Shown: one piece after another, positions 26,578 through 35,036 of the stretch
How the letters are laid out: each line of letters starts with the position of its first letter
Position numbering within the stretch: the stretch's first letter is position 1
Source: Niameybacter massiliensis
Lineage (GTDB): Bacteria > Bacillota > Clostridia > Lachnospirales > Cellulosilyticaceae
NCBI RefSeq assembly: GCF_001282685.1
Contig: NZ_LN875035.1
Span: 2,980,411 to 3,044,410, forward strand
Reading direction: 5' to 3'
DNA length: 64,000 nucleotides
The notes under the pieces: generated by a model
What the model saw: only the letters and a program-made list of their open reading frames with translations
Databases searched by the model: none
What the model was told of the DNA's origin: nothing
Position numbers and translations under genes: made by a program

Positions 26578-27864
26578 TTAGTTATGAGTAACAACTGCTC
26601 CTGATCCACCATACATATCAATTTCATCTTCTAATTCAACTTTTATAACTGTAATATGTTCATGTGCATCTTCTGGTGAAATATTGATCCAAGTTGTACC
26701 TGGAATATTGAACCAAGGCACACCACCGTGTACGACATGCGTTAATTCCTTACCTGTATGAAGGACAGTGATACGTTTGATAGGTGTTGATAAACCTTTT
26801 AAGCATAAGCTTTCTTGTGGTGTATCATGTACAAATAAATAAACTGTTTTCTTATCTTTAGAAAGGGTACTTCCTCCAGCCCAGTAACGAAGCATAATGC
26901 CTTCATTTGTACCAAATACAGCTTCTTCATTTTCTTTAATCCATTTACCAAGACCTAATAAAATTTCTTCTTGTTGTGGTGGAATTGTACCGTCTTCCAT
27001 TGGCCCAATATCAAGAAGCATATTCCCTCCCATACTGATACAGTCTACAAACATTCTAAGAATTTGTTTAAGTGTTTTGTAGTGTGTATCACGTGGTTGA
27101 TACCCCCATGAACGGTTAATGGTTGTACAGAATTCCCATGGACCGTCTGGACGTGTGATTGGTATACCTTGTTCTGGTGTTTTGTAATCTCCATGTCCTG
27201 CAAAGCGTGAGTTAATAATAATATCTTTGTTGAAGCTTTGTAGGTAAGTTTTGAACTCTGGTAAGCCCCATTGCTCAGCACTTCTTTCCCAGTCCCCATC
27301 AAACCAAAGTAGATCAACTGGACCATAGTTTGTAAGAAGTTCTCCTAATTGATTACAGTTGAATTGAATAAAGTTTTGCCATCTTGCTTCATCTTGTACA
27401 CCATCTGTTGGACTTGTATATTTGTTCACTGTACTTAAGTCTTCTGGTACTCTGCCCCCTTCATATACACTTGCATAGTCTGGATGAGACCAGTCAATAA
27501 GTGAGAAGTATACACCTGTTCTAATACCTCTTTTTTGGATAGCTGCATTAAACTCTTTGACAATATCTCTTTTGGCTGGTGAGCGTTTTACTACACTTAA
27601 ATCACTATACTGTGTATCAAACATAGCTACACCATCATGGTGCTTAGATGTAAGTACTGCATAACGTGCACCTGCTTTTTCAATAAGCTCTGCCCATTTA
27701 TCTGCATCAAAGTTCTTTGCTGTAAAGCCATTTAACTGATCTAAGTATTCTTCGTGTGAAAGTCTACCGTGATAGAATGACCAAGATTCTGATACCCCTT
27801 TTACTGCATAAATTCCATAATGAATAAAAATTCCAAGCTTCGCTTCGCTAAACCATTGTTGCAT
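26578..27864 (-). CDS. GH29 alpha-L-fucosidase
   Basis: 428 residues. N-terminal barrel motifs of GH29: KLGIFIHYGIYAV, LTSKHHDGVAMFDT and AKRDIVKEF. The nucleophile Asp is D189 in DLLWFDGDWE. A small beta-sandwich fills ~345-428. No signal peptide; start after GGAGATAGAACA. The enzyme removes alpha-linked L-fucose with retention. It belongs to the leftward operon with a second GH29 (29026), a GH18 (27963) and the transglutaminase-like gene. The two GH29 proteins differ strongly in sequence and so probably in linkage preference. Natural substrates would be fucosylated mucin or N-glycan chains. Confidence 0.93.
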   Translation of the reverse strand: MQQWFSEAKLGIFIHYGIYAVKGVSESWSFYHGRLSHEEYLDQLNGFTAKNFDADKWAELIEKAGARYAVLTSKHHDGVAMFDTQYSDLSVVKRSPAKRDIVKEFNAAIQKRGIRTGVYFSLIDWSHPDYASVYEGGRVPEDLSTVNKYTSPTDGVQDEARWQNFIQFNCNQLGELLTNYGPVDLLWFDGDWERSAEQWGLPEFKTYLQSFNKDIIINSRFAGHGDYKTPEQGIPITRPDGPWEFCTTINRSWGYQPRDTHYKTLKQILRMFVDCISMGGNMLLDIGPMEDGTIPPQQEEILLGLGKWIKENEEAVFGTNEGIMLRYWAGGSTLSKDKKTVYLFVHDTPQESLCLKGLSTPIKRITVLHTGKELTHVVHGGVPWFNIPGTTWINISPEDAHEHITVIKVELEDEIDMYGGSGAVVTHN

Positions 27865-27936
27865 TGTTCTATCTCCTTTTTCTATCTATTAATCTATTAA
27901 TCTATTATTTTATTTTCTCTGGTAAATACATAGAAG

Positions 27937-27960
27937 GGGTAAGGCATTTCTGCCTCACCC
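27937..27960 (-). terminator. Hairpin after the GH18 gene
   Basis: A 10-bp stem (27937-27946 with 27951-27960, one wobble) with a TTTC loop lies immediately after the GH18 stop. No strong T-run follows, so it is likely a partial terminator or mRNA-stabilising element inside the operon. Confidence 0.55.
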
Positions 27961-27962
27961 TA

Positions 27963-28988
27963 TTAGCCTTCTATTTCTTTTCTCATAACACCTGTTAAGG
28001 TTCTTGTTGTATCTGTACAATATTCCCAGTACATAATACCACCTAAATTTTGCGATTTCATATAAGCAACCTTATGATGAATAGATTCTGGATCATCATA
28101 AGAAATGAATGTATTCCCATTAAATAAGTATGGTGCTTTTGCTACATCATCCCAATGTCTCACAAATCCATTTTTATTGATATACTCTTCTACTAGCTTA
28201 CAGTAACCTGGTCCATATGTACCTACAGTCTCTGCCATTTGTAAATAACCATGGTCAACATCTGGTACACCTCTCCACATTCTGCTATAGAAAGCTACAC
28301 CAATCACTATTTTTTCTGCTGGCACACCAGCTGCCATAAAGTCATCTACTGCTTCCTTTGTACTAAAGTCGAAAAGGTCTAATTCTGAAGGATATAAGTT
28401 GGTATGATGCCCTGTTAAAGTTTGGAATCCACCTCTTAGGTCATAGGTCATAAGCTGTACATAATCTAAGTACTTAATTGCTTCTCCCATCTCCACACCT
28501 TTTAAGTAGTACTTCCCACCACCCGCTGCAATGGTAAGCATATACCCTTTATTCTCTTCATCAAAAGCTTCTCTCATCTCTTTTAGAAGTAGAGTAAAGT
28601 TTTGTTTATCTTCTCTACAACCTTTAATCCCTGCTACTGTGTAAGATGGATACTCCCAGTCTAGGTCTATACCATCTAAGTTATATTTCTTTATCCAATA
28701 AAGTGCGCTCTTAGCTACAGACTTTCTACCTTCTTCAGTAGCTGCTGCTTCTGAGAAACCACCTGCACTCCATCCACCTATAGATAAAATAAATTTGAGT
28801 GTTGGATTAAGCACTTTTAATCTCTCCATTTGTTCCACCACGTCAAAAACATTCCATTCTATAGCACTATTTATAATATGTCCAAAGGCAATATTAATAA
28901 TATCTAAATTTCTTGCATCATCATCTGTTACCGTCTTTAGATCTTGCGTATGAACATATCCTATTAATCTATGTTTGTTTAAACTCAC
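27963..28988 (-). CDS. GH18 glycosidase (chitinase/endo-GlcNAcase-like)
   Basis: 341 residues, a bare GH18 barrel. The motif FILSIGGWSAGGFSEAA on strand 3 and LDGIDLDWEYP on strand 4 (catalytic acid Glu112, assisting Asp110) are intact. YVQLMTYDLRGGF and the C-terminal GGIMYWEYCTD complete the active site. The start is GTG with GGGGGA ~9 nt upstream. No signal peptide and no chitin-binding module, so a cytoplasmic role is likely. Cleavage of GlcNAc-containing oligosaccharides, such as chitobiose cores of N-glycans or chito-oligomers, fits the operon with two fucosidases. The precise activity is not determined. Confidence 0.9.
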   Translation of the reverse strand: MSLNKHRLIGYVHTQDLKTVTDDDARNLDIINIAFGHIINSAIEWNVFDVVEQMERLKVLNPTLKFILSIGGWSAGGFSEAAATEEGRKSVAKSALYWIKKYNLDGIDLDWEYPSYTVAGIKGCREDKQNFTLLLKEMREAFDEENKGYMLTIAAGGGKYYLKGVEMGEAIKYLDYVQLMTYDLRGGFQTLTGHHTNLYPSELDLFDFSTKEAVDDFMAAGVPAEKIVIGVAFYSRMWRGVPDVDHGYLQMAETVGTYGPGYCKLVEEYINKNGFVRHWDDVAKAPYLFNGNTFISYDDPESIHHKVAYMKSQNLGGIMYWEYCTDTTRTLTGVMRKEIEG

Positions 28989-29025
28989 TGTCTTCTTCCC
29001 CCGTTGTTCCTATTTCTAGCATCAA

Positions 29026-30456
29026 TTATTGTGCCTCATAAATGCCAACAAATTTAAGTGTTGGATAAATTCTAGATGCTGTAATACGTACTTCTACAAC
29101 ATCTGTATTTACTGTATCAAACTTACAAATACGTTTTGAGCCTACTACAGTTTTTCCATAAACTTTTTCCATCTCATTAGCTTTTTTAACCCAGATTTCG
29201 AAGTTTTCAATACGTTGACTTTCTGTAAGCTCTTCTTGTAATACAACATGATTGATAACATAAGCTTGATCAAGCTCAAAGCGTAAAGTAACACTTTCTT
29301 CGTTTTGTGCTGACTTAAAGTAGCCTCTATCTTCTGTTAAAACATGAGTTACATCATATGCGTTTTCATATGCAGTATCTGTTGTGACTTTCGCTTTTGG
29401 TGCAACATTTGAAGCAAAAGCTTCCTTAATATATGTACCTAGTTCTTCTAAACGTTTTGCATCATTTTCATGTACTAAACCTCTTGTATCAACTGGAATA
29501 TTGAGAAGTAAAGAGGCATTTCCACCTACAGAATTGTAGTAAATTTCTAATAAAGTTTCTAAGCTTCTTACTTTGTCATCTTCGTGTTGATGATAGAACC
29601 AACCTTGACGGATAGATGTATCCACTTCTGATGGATACCATACAAATTCTTTTTCGTCTTTTAGAACTTCTAAGCTACCTAGATCTTGATCTAAGAAAGA
29701 AACTGGTCTTTCTCTAAAGGCTTCATTATCTTCTTGTTGTGAATGCTCTGCTGTATAAGCAGGATCTGTTAAACGTTTTGGTACCACGTTCCATTCAGAC
29801 TCTCTACAATGTCCAGCTTCATTTCCACACCATCTAATATCTGGTCCTGAAATATTGATAACTGCGTCTGGTTGAAGTTCTCTGATACATGCGTAGTATC
29901 TTTCCCAATTGTAAATTTGTTTTTTACCATTTGGTCCTTCTCCACAAGCACCATCAAACCATACACTAAAGATTGGTCCATAGTTTGTAAGAAGTTCTGT
30001 AAGTTGATTGATGAAGTAGTCATCGTATTTTTCTGAGTCACCATATACTGGGCTGTTTTGATCCCATGGTGATAAATAGACTCCAAACTTCATGTCGTAT
30101 TTTTTACAAGACTCTGCAAGTTCTTTTACAAGGTCCCCTTTGCCATCTTTGTATGGGCTATTTTTGATACTAAACTCTGTATATGCACTTGGCCATAAGC
30201 AGAAGCCATCATGGTGTTTGCATGTAAGAAGAATGGCTTTCATCCCTGCTGCTTTAATAGTTTGTACCCATTGATCTGTATCTAATTCTGTAGGGTTAAA
30301 TCTAGCTGGATTTTCTTGCCCATTCCCCCACTCACGATCATAAAAAGTATTAATCCCAAAATGAATAAAAGCATAGAACTCTAACTCATGCCAAGCAAGT
30401 TGTCTTTTAGAAGGGACAGTACTTACTAATCTTTCTACTAACGTATTTTGTGACAT
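29026..30456 (-). CDS. GH29 alpha-L-fucosidase with C-terminal discoidin-like domain
   Basis: 476 residues. GH29 motifs: FYAFIHFGINTFYDREWGNG near residues 27-46, LTCKHHDGFCLWPSAYTEFS, and the nucleophile Asp168 in FSVWFDGACGEG. Residues ~345-476 are a CBM32/F5-8-like sandwich (LRFELDQAYVINHVVLQEEL, VEVRITASRIYPTLKFVGIY). This architecture resembles the branched-linkage (alpha-1,3/1,4) group of GH29. Start after GGAGGTAAGTAA; no signal peptide. First gene of the leftward fucosidase operon and divergent from the second DUF4091 operon. Confidence 0.92.
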   Translation of the reverse strand: MSQNTLVERLVSTVPSKRQLAWHELEFYAFIHFGINTFYDREWGNGQENPARFNPTELDTDQWVQTIKAAGMKAILLTCKHHDGFCLWPSAYTEFSIKNSPYKDGKGDLVKELAESCKKYDMKFGVYLSPWDQNSPVYGDSEKYDDYFINQLTELLTNYGPIFSVWFDGACGEGPNGKKQIYNWERYYACIRELQPDAVINISGPDIRWCGNEAGHCRESEWNVVPKRLTDPAYTAEHSQQEDNEAFRERPVSFLDQDLGSLEVLKDEKEFVWYPSEVDTSIRQGWFYHQHEDDKVRSLETLLEIYYNSVGGNASLLLNIPVDTRGLVHENDAKRLEELGTYIKEAFASNVAPKAKVTTDTAYENAYDVTHVLTEDRGYFKSAQNEESVTLRFELDQAYVINHVVLQEELTESQRIENFEIWVKKANEMEKVYGKTVVGSKRICKFDTVNTDVVEVRITASRIYPTLKFVGIYEAQ

Positions 30457-30559
30457 TTACTTACCTCCTAGAATATGTGTCCTTTCTATTTTACTATGTT
30501 TTTGATAAAAAAACAGTAAAATTAATTATATTTTTTATTATTTTTTGTCTGTTTTTTTA

Positions 30560-30588
30560 TTGACACTCAATTTTTATACTATTATAAT
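30560..30588 (+). promoter_or_regulatory. Perfect sigma-A promoter of the 30650-33582 operon
   Basis: TTGACA (30560-30565) and TATAAT (30583-30588) are separated by exactly 17 nt, 62 nt before the start codon. Unusually for a catabolic operon it is a full-consensus promoter, so repression is expected. Confidence 0.85.
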
Positions 30589-30621
30589 TTATACAATCTA
30601 GCATTATATAATTTATACAAT
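30583..30621 (+). repeat. 15-bp direct repeat overlapping the -10 element
   Basis: TATAATTTATACAAT occurs at 30583-30597 and again at 30607-30621, start to start 24 bp, the first copy containing the -10 box. Two identical copies at the transcription start look like a repressor operator pair, or a tandem promoter. Confidence 0.6.
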
Positions 30622-30649
30622 AAAAATTACATTAAGGAGATTACATTAG

Positions 30650-32296
30650 ATGTTATCTACAATTTTACTTTCTTCTTTAGAAAAAGTTTTTCCTCAAGAA
30701 CAACCTATTTCTACTCTTGTATCACAACCTTCTATCTTCAAAAACGAAACTTTCAACTTCCAAGTTGCTTATCAAAGCACAGACCATGCTTGGCTTTGGA
30801 GAGGCCCTGTTACTGTTTCTATTGAGTCACCCCTTAAAGAATATATTAGCGTTACATCTGTAGGCTTAGTACCTTCAAACTATCCTGCACCTCCAGATGC
30901 AGAGGAAGAATTCTTTACAAAGATGCCTTGTTTACTTCCTGATGTACTTGAGCCACTAGATAATAATTGTATTAAGATTATTCCAAATCATTGGAAAAGC
31001 TTATGGATTGAAGTTACAAGCACAAATACGCTTCCTGCTGGTACTCATCCTATTACAATCCTCTTCCAAGATGCTTCTGGTGCTGAAGTAGCAAGAGAAA
31101 CACTTAACTTAGAAATCATTGACGGACTTCTTCCTAAACAAACCCTTATTCATACAGAATGGTTCCATACAGACTGTATTGCTAACTTCTATCATGTAGA
31201 TGTCTTCTCTGAAAAGTATTGGGAGCTTGTTGAAGCTTATATGCAAACAGCTGCTACTCATGGTATCAACATGATTCTTACACCACTCTTTACACCACCT
31301 TTAGATACTGAAATCGGTGGTGAACGTCTTACAGTTCAACTTGTTGACGTAACTGCAGACAATGATACATATAGCTTTAACTTTGATAAATTAGGTCGTT
31401 GGATTGAAACTGCTAAAAGAGTGGGTATTGAGTACTTTGAGATGTCTCATCTTTTCACTCAATGGGGTGCATTTGCTATACCTAAGATTATGGCAAATGT
31501 AAATGGTGAACTTACTCAAATTTTTGGTTGGGATACTTTAGCAAAAGACCCTGCTTATAAAACTTTCTTAGATACATTTTTACCACAACTTTTACAATAC
31601 CTTGAAAGCTACGGATTAAAAGATAAATGTTACTTCCATATTTCAGATGAACCAAGCTTAGAGCACTTAGAATCTTACAAATTTGCACTTAGCTTAGTAG
31701 AAAAACACCTAGAAGGCTATCCAATTATTGATGCACTTTCTAACTTAGAGTTCTATCAAACAGGAGCACTTAAATTACCGATTCCTGCAAATGATCATAT
31801 TCATCCATTTATAGAGGCTGGTGTACCTAACCTTTGGACTTACTACTGCTGTGGCCAAGTTCACCAAGTAAGTAACCGTTTTATGGCACTTCCTAGCTTC
31901 CGTAACCGTATTATTGGATTACAACTCTTTAAATATGATATTGTTGGCTTCTTACACTGGGGTTATAACTTCTACAATACACAATACTCTAAAAAGGCTA
32001 TTGATCCTTACAAAATAACAGATGCTGGTTCTGCTTTTGCTTCTGGAGACTCCTTCTTAGTATATCCAGGTGAAAATGGACCTGTTGGTTCTATTCGTCT
32101 TAAAGTATTTACAGAAGCATTATATGACTTACGTGCAATGCAGCTTCTTGCATCACTTACTTCAAAAGAACATGTATTAGAACTTATGGAAGGTAGCCTT
32201 GATACACCTATTACTTTCTCAAACTATCCACATGATGCAAATTACTTATTAAACTTTAGAGATGTCATTAATAACGAAATTAAAAAGCATTTATAA
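30650..32296 (+). CDS. DUF4091/GH123-like glycosidase, second copy
   Basis: 548 residues. A beta-sandwich N-terminus (~1-165: PSIFKNETFNFQVAYQSTDH, PAGTHPITILFQ) precedes a barrel with MILTPLFTPP. The catalytic Asp-Glu pair typical of GH123 is in CYFHISDEPSLE near residue 330. The C-terminal hallmarks are DIVGFLHWGYNFYN and LVYPGENGPVGSIRLKVF. The DUF4091 part is closer to the textbook family than the copy at 13878. No signal peptide; start after AAGGAGATTACATTAG. It is 32 nt before a GH109-like gene, so beta- and alpha-linked N-acetylgalactosamine removal could be paired. Activity is inferred from family. Confidence 0.8.
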   Translation: MLSTILLSSLEKVFPQEQPISTLVSQPSIFKNETFNFQVAYQSTDHAWLWRGPVTVSIESPLKEYISVTSVGLVPSNYPAPPDAEEEFFTKMPCLLPDVLEPLDNNCIKIIPNHWKSLWIEVTSTNTLPAGTHPITILFQDASGAEVARETLNLEIIDGLLPKQTLIHTEWFHTDCIANFYHVDVFSEKYWELVEAYMQTAATHGINMILTPLFTPPLDTEIGGERLTVQLVDVTADNDTYSFNFDKLGRWIETAKRVGIEYFEMSHLFTQWGAFAIPKIMANVNGELTQIFGWDTLAKDPAYKTFLDTFLPQLLQYLESYGLKDKCYFHISDEPSLEHLESYKFALSLVEKHLEGYPIIDALSNLEFYQTGALKLPIPANDHIHPFIEAGVPNLWTYYCCGQVHQVSNRFMALPSFRNRIIGLQLFKYDIVGFLHWGYNFYNTQYSKKAIDPYKITDAGSAFASGDSFLVYPGENGPVGSIRLKVFTEALYDLRAMQLLASLTSKEHVLELMEGSLDTPITFSNYPHDANYLLNFRDVINNEIKKHL

Positions 32297-32328
32297 ATAA
32301 ATCTAATTTACTTTAAAGGAGCTTAATC

Positions 32329-33582
32329 ATGAAAACTCAACTTAATATCGGTCTTATTGGTGCCGGTGCACGTGGTATGGGCCTTTTACATGGTGTTATT
32401 TTACATATGGAAGATATTAATATCGTTGCTGTATGCGATACTTATGCTGACCGTGCTGAAGGTGCTGCTAACGCAGTGAATGCTTCACGTGGTACAACAC
32501 CTGTTGCTACAACTGACTACAAAGAAATCTTAGCAATGCCAGAAGTAGATGCTATTGTCATCTCAAGTGCTTGGACTGGACATATTCAAATTGCTATAGA
32601 AGCTATGGAAGCTGGAAAATATGTAGGTATGGAAGTAGGCGGTGCTTACTCTGTAGAGGAATGTTGGGATCTTGTAAAAGCTTATGAAAGAACAGGTGTA
32701 CCATGTATGATGCTTGAAAACTGCTGCTATGGTCGTGAAGAGCTTATGGTACTTAACATGGTTAAAAAAGGAATCTTTGGTGAAGTAGTTCATTGCCAAG
32801 GTGGATATCAACATGACCTTAGAGAAGAAATTGGATATGGGAAAGAAAACAGACATTATCGTCTCGTAAACTACTCAAACCGTAACTGCGAAAACTACCC
32901 TACTCACGAAATTGGGCCTATCGCTAAAGTGCTTGATATCAACCGTGGAAACCGTATGCTTTCATTAACTTCTATGTCCTCTAAAGCACGTGGTATGCAC
33001 GAGTATATTGCACAGCATAAATCTGATGATGAAACACTTATGAATAGACACTTCACTCAAGGTGATGTGGTAACAACATCTATCAAGTGTGCTCATGGTG
33101 AAACAATCATTATCACTTTAGATACCACTCTTCCTCGTGCTTACTCTAGAGGATTCAGAGTACAAGGTACAAAAGCAATGTTCCTAGAAGATAACATGAC
33201 TTTATTCCTAGATGGAGAACATAATCAATATGACTTCAAATGGAATGAACAATGGGGTAACGTTGAAAAGTATAGAGAACAATATGATCACCCACTTTGG
33301 AAACAATTTTTAACTGAGGGTGTACAAGGCGGTCATGGTGGCATGGATTGGCTCGTTCTTAAAGCCTTCTTTGAATGTGCTAAAGCAGGTAGTGAAGTAC
33401 CTATCGATGCCTATGATACGGCTGCTTGGATGTGTATTGGTGCATTATCTGAACAATCTATTGCCATGGGTAGTATGCCTGTTGCAATCCCAGACTTTAC
33501 AAATGGAAAATGGATGCATCGCCAAGAAGAGACTGCAAGCAAATACTGCTTAAGTCGTGTATGCGATGAACTTTACAAATAA
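32329..33582 (+). CDS. Gfo/Idh/MocA-family protein, GH109-like
   Basis: 417 residues. The Rossmann NAD motif is GLIGAGARGMG (residues ~8-18), followed by VAVCDTYADRA and MEAGKYVGMEVGGA. The substrate domain contains MLENCCYGREELMVLNMV, ENYPTHEIGPIAKVLDINRG and SMSSKARGMHEYI. These resemble GH109 enzymes, which remove alpha-N-acetylgalactosamine (blood-group A) by an NAD+-dependent elimination route; in GH109 the THxxGP segment carries the active-site His. An oxidoreductase on a sugar is the alternative. No signal or Tat peptide, whereas several GH109 proteins are Tat-exported. Start after AAAGGAGC; ends at a strong terminator. Confidence 0.78.
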   Translation: MKTQLNIGLIGAGARGMGLLHGVILHMEDINIVAVCDTYADRAEGAANAVNASRGTTPVATTDYKEILAMPEVDAIVISSAWTGHIQIAIEAMEAGKYVGMEVGGAYSVEECWDLVKAYERTGVPCMMLENCCYGREELMVLNMVKKGIFGEVVHCQGGYQHDLREEIGYGKENRHYRLVNYSNRNCENYPTHEIGPIAKVLDINRGNRMLSLTSMSSKARGMHEYIAQHKSDDETLMNRHFTQGDVVTTSIKCAHGETIIITLDTTLPRAYSRGFRVQGTKAMFLEDNMTLFLDGEHNQYDFKWNEQWGNVEKYREQYDHPLWKQFLTEGVQGGHGGMDWLVLKAFFECAKAGSEVPIDAYDTAAWMCIGALSEQSIAMGSMPVAIPDFTNGKWMHRQEETASKYCLSRVCDELYK

Positions 33583-33587
33583 ACAAT

Positions 33588-33625
33588 AAAAAAAGAGACC
33601 GTTTATAAAACGGCCTCTTTTTTTA
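33588..33625. terminator. Bidirectional convergent terminator
   Basis: A 17-bp stem (33588-33604 with 33608-33624, one wobble) with ATA loop and A/T runs on both sides. It serves the GH109-like gene and the opposing AI-2E-family gene. Confidence 0.9.
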
Positions 33626-33633
33626 TCAGTATT

Positions 33634-34803
33634 CTAATGCTTATTGTCTTGGATTTTACCTTCAATTTTTTTGTTATTAACATGTTTTTCATTTAAACGC
33701 TTATAAGTATCTTCTCTTAGAAGAGTATAGATAACTGAGCACATTGGCACCATAACAAGCATACCTAATACCCCAAACATATTCCCCCCTATTGTAACAG
33801 CAATTAATACCCATATTCCAGGAAGCCCTATTGAACCGCCTACTACACGTGGATAAATGAAATTTCCTTCAACTTGTTGGAGGATAAGGAATAGGATGAT
33901 AAACCATACAGCCTGTACTGGTGATGTTACAAGGATAAGGAATACCCCTATAAAGCATCCTAAAAAAGCACCAAAGATAGGAATTAAAGCTGTAAATCCT
34001 ATTGTTACTGAAATCATTAAAGCATAAGGGAATCCTGTTAAAGACATGGTTATAAAAAATAGAACACCTATAATCACAGCTTCTAAACATTGTCCCGTAA
34101 AGAAATTACTAAAAGCTTTATTCGCAATTGCTATAATACGTAATACCTCGTCTACTCTACGCTCTTTTCCATATGCATAGAATACCTTTCTCACTTGCAT
34201 TGCTAGCTTTTCCTTTTGTAATAAAACATAAATAGCTAAAACAAGCCCTAGTACAAAGGTAAATACACCACTAAAAGTAGCTGATATTGCACTAAAGGTT
34301 GATCCCGCAAAAGCTGCTGCTCCATGTTGGACCCATTCTAAGATTTTCTTACCTATTTCTGCCCAATCAATAGAAACCGTAATTTGATTTGCTAAATCTG
34401 GGAAATGTTCTAATAAATTATTAAGTATATTTTGTACTTGTATAACAAATCCTGGAACACTATCTTTGATAATTAAAATAGTACGTATAAGCTCTGGTAC
34501 AATAATAACCATAACAAGAATAACAATAGATACCATTAATACCATAGATAATACTAAGCTTATTGGTCGTTTAATTTTCTTTACAGTTTCTGTTTGTTTT
34601 CTAAAAAACGTTTTTTCTATGGCCCTCATTGGGATGTTGATTAAAAAGGCAATTGCAAGCCCTAGTATTATAGGTGCAAATAAACTTATACCATTATTAA
34701 TCCAAGACATGACTTCTATATTATTTTGTAATGCCCAATAGAATATAATAATTGCTATAATACCAAAAAATATTTTTTTTAAGTTTTCTTTTTTTATTTC
34801 CAT
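33634..34803 (-). CDS. AI-2E-family (UPF0118) membrane protein
   Basis: 389 residues with about eight hydrophobic segments. The family pattern is visible: an N-terminal pair of helices (FFGIIAIIIFYWALQN, PIILGLAIAFLINIPMRAIE), a helical soluble stretch (~125-160), then TVAFTALIPIFGAFLGC-type and NFIYPRVVGGSIGLPGIWVL motifs near the C-terminus. The last ~35 residues are charged and cytoplasmic. Family members export or exchange small solutes (AI-2, Na+/H+); no specific function can be assigned here. The gene is monocistronic between two terminators and is probably unrelated to the glycan genes. Confidence 0.9.
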   Translation of the reverse strand: MEIKKENLKKIFFGIIAIIIFYWALQNNIEVMSWINNGISLFAPIILGLAIAFLINIPMRAIEKTFFRKQTETVKKIKRPISLVLSMVLMVSIVILVMVIIVPELIRTILIIKDSVPGFVIQVQNILNNLLEHFPDLANQITVSIDWAEIGKKILEWVQHGAAAFAGSTFSAISATFSGVFTFVLGLVLAIYVLLQKEKLAMQVRKVFYAYGKERRVDEVLRIIAIANKAFSNFFTGQCLEAVIIGVLFFITMSLTGFPYALMISVTIGFTALIPIFGAFLGCFIGVFLILVTSPVQAVWFIILFLILQQVEGNFIYPRVVGGSIGLPGIWVLIAVTIGGNMFGVLGMLVMVPMCSVIYTLLREDTYKRLNEKHVNNKKIEGKIQDNKH

Positions 34804-34989
34804 TCTTTAGTCTTCTTTCTATTGATTTTATATTACTCTACATTAGAGGTTATTACTTTGTATAACCCCTCTTACTCCCCATGTGTTTTGACTCTTACAT
34901 AGTTTCTTTATATACTTTTATGCTATTACTGTCAAGAAAATAGTTATTCTTATAAACACATTTATACTTTAAGATAAATAATTTAGTTA

Positions 34990-35030
34990 AAACTAGAACA
35001 AGCTCACCTAAAGTGAGCTTGTTCTAGTTT
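34990..35030 (-). terminator. Terminator of the eight-gene glycosaminoglycan-type operon
   Basis: A perfect 18-bp stem (34990-35007 with 35013-35030), 5-nt loop, lies 6 nt after the sulfatase stop. The T-run on the minus strand is only three long, but stem strength is high. Confidence 0.8.
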
Positions 35031-35036
35031 GCCTAT

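Noticed and set aside
27880-27912. Repeated TCTATTAA units before the GH29 gene
   Set aside because: Three short AT-rich copies; most likely low-complexity spacer rather than a functional repeat.
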